Assembly: GCA_037179385.1 (NCBI GenBank)
Contig: CM074180.1
Span: forward strand, 31,105,455 to 31,169,454
Length of the DNA stretch: 64,000 bases
Direction: 5' to 3'
Source: Holothuria scabra
Lineage: Eukaryota; Echinodermata; Holothuroidea; Aspidochirotida; Holothuriidae
Shown: in pieces, positions 61,501 to 64,000 of the stretch
How positions within the stretch are numbered: the first letter of the stretch is position 1
Layout of the letters: the number at the start of each line of letters is the position of its first letter
Notes under the pieces: generated by a model
Told to the model about the DNA's origin: nothing
The model's input: only the letters and a program-made list of their open reading frames with translations
The model's database searches: none
Translations under genes and position numbers: made by a program

Positions 61501-63349
61501 GGGAATGTGACCACTGGTAATTGTCAGCTGGAAAAGATGACTGATCATTGGTGCTAGATTGGTTGTAAAACCAAAATACAATGTTCGTAACATCAGATCA
61601 TGATGAGGCCTATCCTCAGTACCCATGTTGGAATTGAACTTGAAGGTGTTTTCAACTTTTTTTGAACTTGAAAGCTTTTAAAATTGAACTTACAAGCCCA
61701 AATGCACAACCACTAACTACCTGTATGCAGTAGCGTATCTGCCAGGGAAATTGGGAGGGGCCCATTTTTTAGAGTGCATGCATCCCTTATTCCCTTACTG
61801 GTTTGGCCGGGGAAACCAGCTCAATGGGTGGGTTGAGCAAGGGAAAAATTAAAGAAAAATGAAAGGGAGAAACAATAAGAAATGGAAAGAGATAAGGCTA
61901 TTTAGCTTGAAACAGGCTTCCAAGTTCCTGCAATTCTTTTTTCTTTTCTTGTCAATCTGGCTACAGTAGCTGTTCTTTAAGTTTTTTTTTGTTGTCAGGG
62001 TCTATTCACTTTTACTGTAATATTTTCAGGCTTTGTGGAGACGTTCCTACAATTCCTGTGGTGGAGGTCAAAGGTCATGTGGTGTCACTGAAAACACTGT
62101 TTATATGAAATCTGAAGATAGAAAGCTTGAACAGATATCATACTTGGTATATGAATGTGTACAGTATGCTATTAGGGAGAGAAACCTTTTGTTTTGGTTG
62201 AGGTAAAAGGTCATTTGAGGAAACCAGAGAACAAAGTCTAGATTTCTTGTTTGTAAACACAGTATTTGATGGTGGGAAGCTTGGATAGATTTCATGTTAT
62301 GTGGATACATTATGGTGAGCAGAATTCTCTTGTTTTTGGCAGAGGTCAAATGTCATTTGAACTTAAAAGGGGGTCAAAAGTCAAAAGTTACCATGTTTGC
62401 ACAATTTTTTGTGGTTGGAGTCGTGGATACACACCTAAATATGGATAGGATGTAGTGAGCAGAACCCTAGTCCTAGGTGTTCAAAGGTCATTTGCAATCT
62501 TATCTAAATGTTGGAAGCTCAGGTGCCTTTCATTCATACTTTGTGGACTATTATGGAGCACTGTCAATTTGAAAAATATTGTGGAGCAGTGTCAATTTAA
62601 AAAAGAAAAAGATTTAAATTTTAGCTGCAAGAAATCACTTTTGGCTTCCTGGTTTTCATTTTTTTTGCAAGGTACAATTTGGGATGGAATCTTACAGGCA
62701 GTTTAATACTATGAAAGTTGTATTACAAGAAACAACAATACTACTTGGGAATGAACCTATGTGGAAGACTCAGCAAATTGCCATGCACATGGTAATTATT
62801 CAACTGCACCAAATTTTCAAGAGTTGACAGTCTAAATGACAGCATTAATGTAGAAGGAGACACTACATTGTTGTAAAGATAAGATAGTACAATACAGTAA
62901 CCCCATCACACAACAAAAATAAAATTAAGAAATCCTCTTTCATATTGCAACTACCCCCCTCCCCCCCCCACCACCAAGAGAAATATATGACAAATGATTG
63001 CATCTCCAAATGTTTCACTCGCTATTGGATAAATTAAATTAACATTCATTTCATCCTTTTTCTTTCTCCAGAGGAAAGGAGCCCAGCACCCAGGTTTAGG
63101 AAGTGACAATGGTGACAGTAGAGTACCAAAGTTTGAACCTTTGAAACCAATTTTAGGTAAAACTCTTGGTAACTTTGAGCCTAAGGTGATAGAGCCTGTA
63201 CCAGGACCGGGTGAAAGTGGAAGGCCAGTGGTTACAAGTAATGCAGAGAAAAAGGATGTTGATAGGCTTATCAATGAATATGGTTTCAATCAGTTTGTGA
63301 GTGATAAAATATCTTTGGATAGGAATATTCCTGACCTGAGAAAAGATCA
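58600..63349 (+). CDS. Polypeptide N-acetylgalactosaminyltransferase, first two exons (3' partial)
   Basis: GALNTs start mucin-type O-glycosylation by moving GalNAc from UDP-GalNAc to Ser/Thr in the Golgi. Exon 1 (58600-58743) starts at an ATG with A at -3 and an in-frame TGA 24 bases upstream (58576-58578). It encodes a short basic tail (RLKPKK) and a hydrophobic anchor at residues 9-23, as in a type II Golgi protein. Exon 2 (63072-63349, phase continuous) encodes a low-complexity stem, then PGPGESGRPVV and FNQFVSDKISLDRNIPDLR. These match the GP-GE-GKPV and FN...SD-ISL-R-LPD-R signature just before the GALNT catalytic domain. The glycosyltransferase A domain and the ricin-type lectin domain lie beyond the window. 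The subfamily cannot be set from this part; the stem motif resembles GALNT1/13 loosely. Intron 1 is about 4.3 kb and full of repeats. Confidence 0.88.
58978..59412. mobile_element. Miniature inverted-repeat element with internal triplication
   Basis: Left end CTATAGAAAATCCGGCCACC, right end GGTGGCGGGGTATTCTATAG. Inside, three roughly 110-130-bp units (59026-59335) each contain a CCTCCACTTTTGAGTGGAGG-type hairpin. It lies in GALNT intron 1. Confidence 0.75.
59413..60190 (-). mobile_element. LINE reverse transcriptase fragment, inverted 5' part
   Basis: The minus strand reads NGTKSAHAPVLSCVPQGSVL, then GPVLF..YINDI and, after a frameshift, TDDCVLYRVI, the catalytic palm of a LINE reverse transcriptase (the usual FADD is TDD here). 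The hAT element 59571-59952 splits it; past that the trace resumes with QWAKTWGMRFHPAKCNVM. Stops and shifts make it dead. Confidence 0.82.
59571..59952. mobile_element. hAT-family miniature element, relative of 12674-13600
   Basis: Target duplication ATTTTGAT at 59563-59570 and 59953-59960 (exact). Ends TAGGGCTGTAAACACG and TGTTCACAGCCCTA; GCGATTAATCGCTAAACGAT as in the longer relative. At 382 bp it has lost the BED region. Confidence 0.9.
60191..60740 (+). mobile_element. LINE reverse transcriptase fragment, 3' part
   Basis: The plus strand reads VTIPKNLNWSKHM (60199 on), then KLAAYKGLIRP and SLEYACSVWDP (to about 60381), then KDLGLGMLSDPR and RLQILAKGIYG. This is the C-terminal side of the same kind of reverse transcriptase as the inverted fragment next to it, in the opposite direction. 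Confidence 0.8.
60688..61903. repeat. 608-bp tandem duplication
   Basis: 60688-61295 and 61296-61903 are near identical (for example TTATCCCCA-CACTTGTAGGG, ACGGCATGTACGTGGTTTAC, CAGTAGCGTATCTGCCAGGG at matching places). A few substitutions and one 7-base deletion (TTCTCTC) in copy 2 separate them. Confidence 0.93.
62010..62665. repeat. AGGTCA-rich repeat, second large copy
   Basis: Perfect AGGTCA-A-AGGTCA at 62065-62077; related words at 62195-62220 and 62342-62360. The right end (TATTATGGAGCACTGTCAAT, TTGGCTTCCTGG) matches 48935-49045. Confidence 0.75.
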
Positions 63350-63394
63350 GTAAGTATACTACATTCAAATTTCCAAATTAGAAGAAGGGTTTAA

Positions 63395-63930
63395 GGTCAA
63401 ATCAAGTTCTGATATGTTAAAATGTTACTCATTTAAAAGATTGAGGTGAAGTTTGCATTGAAATCAGATGTGTGGTTTTCAAGATGTGAGCAGGTAAAGT
63501 TGTCACATTTCCAAAAAATGAACTTGAAGCAAACACATATGACATCATATCTTCACATTAATGGACAGGCTTTGGTTTTTCTTTAAAATTCACAATCAGT
63601 TTAGTCCTCAACACCTCCATGTTATCACAGTGTGATTGCAAAAGGGGCATGAGGACTTAACAAACTTTGCATTCCCCAAAGGGAGGTCCTATTCCCATTA
63701 AATATAAGGTCAACACAGCAGTCCAAGATGAAAGACAAAGGGATATTAAGTGTTTCTTGTCAATTTGGGAAGTGAACTAATGTCTGTTGACCTCAAATTC
63801 ACTTAGTAAATGCATCTCAAGAAGTATCTGTTCTGAATGGAAGTTTCAACAAATTGTGTAGATTTAATTCCTCTTTCACGTATTAAAATTTTACATGTTA
63901 AAATTTTGCTTAGACTTCCCCTTTAAGCAA
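63395..63930. repeat. Dispersed repeat, family C copy 2
   Basis: Same word order as 34590-35123: GAGCAGGTAAAGTTGTCACA, ATGACATCATATCTTCACAT, TTGTGTAGATTTAATTCC, ending CTTCCCCTTTAA. It lies in GALNT intron 2. Confidence 0.65.
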
Positions 63931-64000
63931 AAGACCAACTCTTTTCCAAATGCAAAGGATTGTGGGACAGATTGTAGCTGGTTTCCATTTTAGTGCCCAA

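Noticed and set aside
1..64000. tRNA, rRNA or snRNA genes
   Set aside because: No cloverleaf with both arms and anticodon, and no conserved rRNA or snRNA core was seen; only SINE-like A/B boxes.

Overview
The window is animal nuclear DNA: AT-rich, with many short exons bounded by GT...AG introns and a heavy load of small transposons. The proteins are metazoan and the repeat style (many short TIR elements, CR1-like LINE pieces, scattered TAGGCCTA strings) suggests a marine invertebrate deuterostome such as an echinoderm. That taxon is an inference only. All three protein-coding genes lie on the + strand.

(1) 2983-6688: last four exons of a secreted/lysosomal RNase T2. The exon carrying the first catalytic motif (HGLWP) is not in the window, so the gene starts upstream of base 1.

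(2) 18670-54096: a nearly complete NUP133, the Y-complex nuclear pore scaffold protein. I could build 34 exons in which every splice phase agrees; they encode about 1104 residues and end at a TAG stop. Only the short disordered N-terminus is unplaced.

(3) 58600-63349 and beyond the window: first two exons of a polypeptide GalNAc-transferase (GALNT), a Golgi type II membrane protein. The catalytic domain lies past the right edge.

The genes have unrelated jobs (RNA breakdown, nuclear pore structure, mucin-type O-glycosylation) and show no operon-like link.

The rest is repeats. hAT-type elements with 8-bp target duplications lie at 12674-13600, 14783-16076, 16987-18548, 35232-37834, 35967-37090 and 59571-59952; the first keeps a relic BED zinc-finger reading frame. 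TTAA-flanked piggyBac-like miniature elements lie at 1942-2200, 6733-6991, 29394-29946, 35124-38311, 38954-39245 and 44999-45306. LINE reverse-transcriptase fragments occur near 14.7-16.5 kb and 59.4-60.7 kb, the latter with an inverted 5' part. A dispersed repeat rich in AGGTCA direct repeats occurs near 2.3-2.7, 47.7-49.0, 52.1-52.5 and 62.0-62.7 kb. There are also tRNA-like SINE candidates, a 608-bp tandem duplication and a 12-bp satellite. I found no rRNA, tRNA, CRISPR or prokaryotic-type genes, and no convincing new gene system. The most unusual items are the layered transposon insertions and the repeat-borne nuclear-receptor-like half sites.
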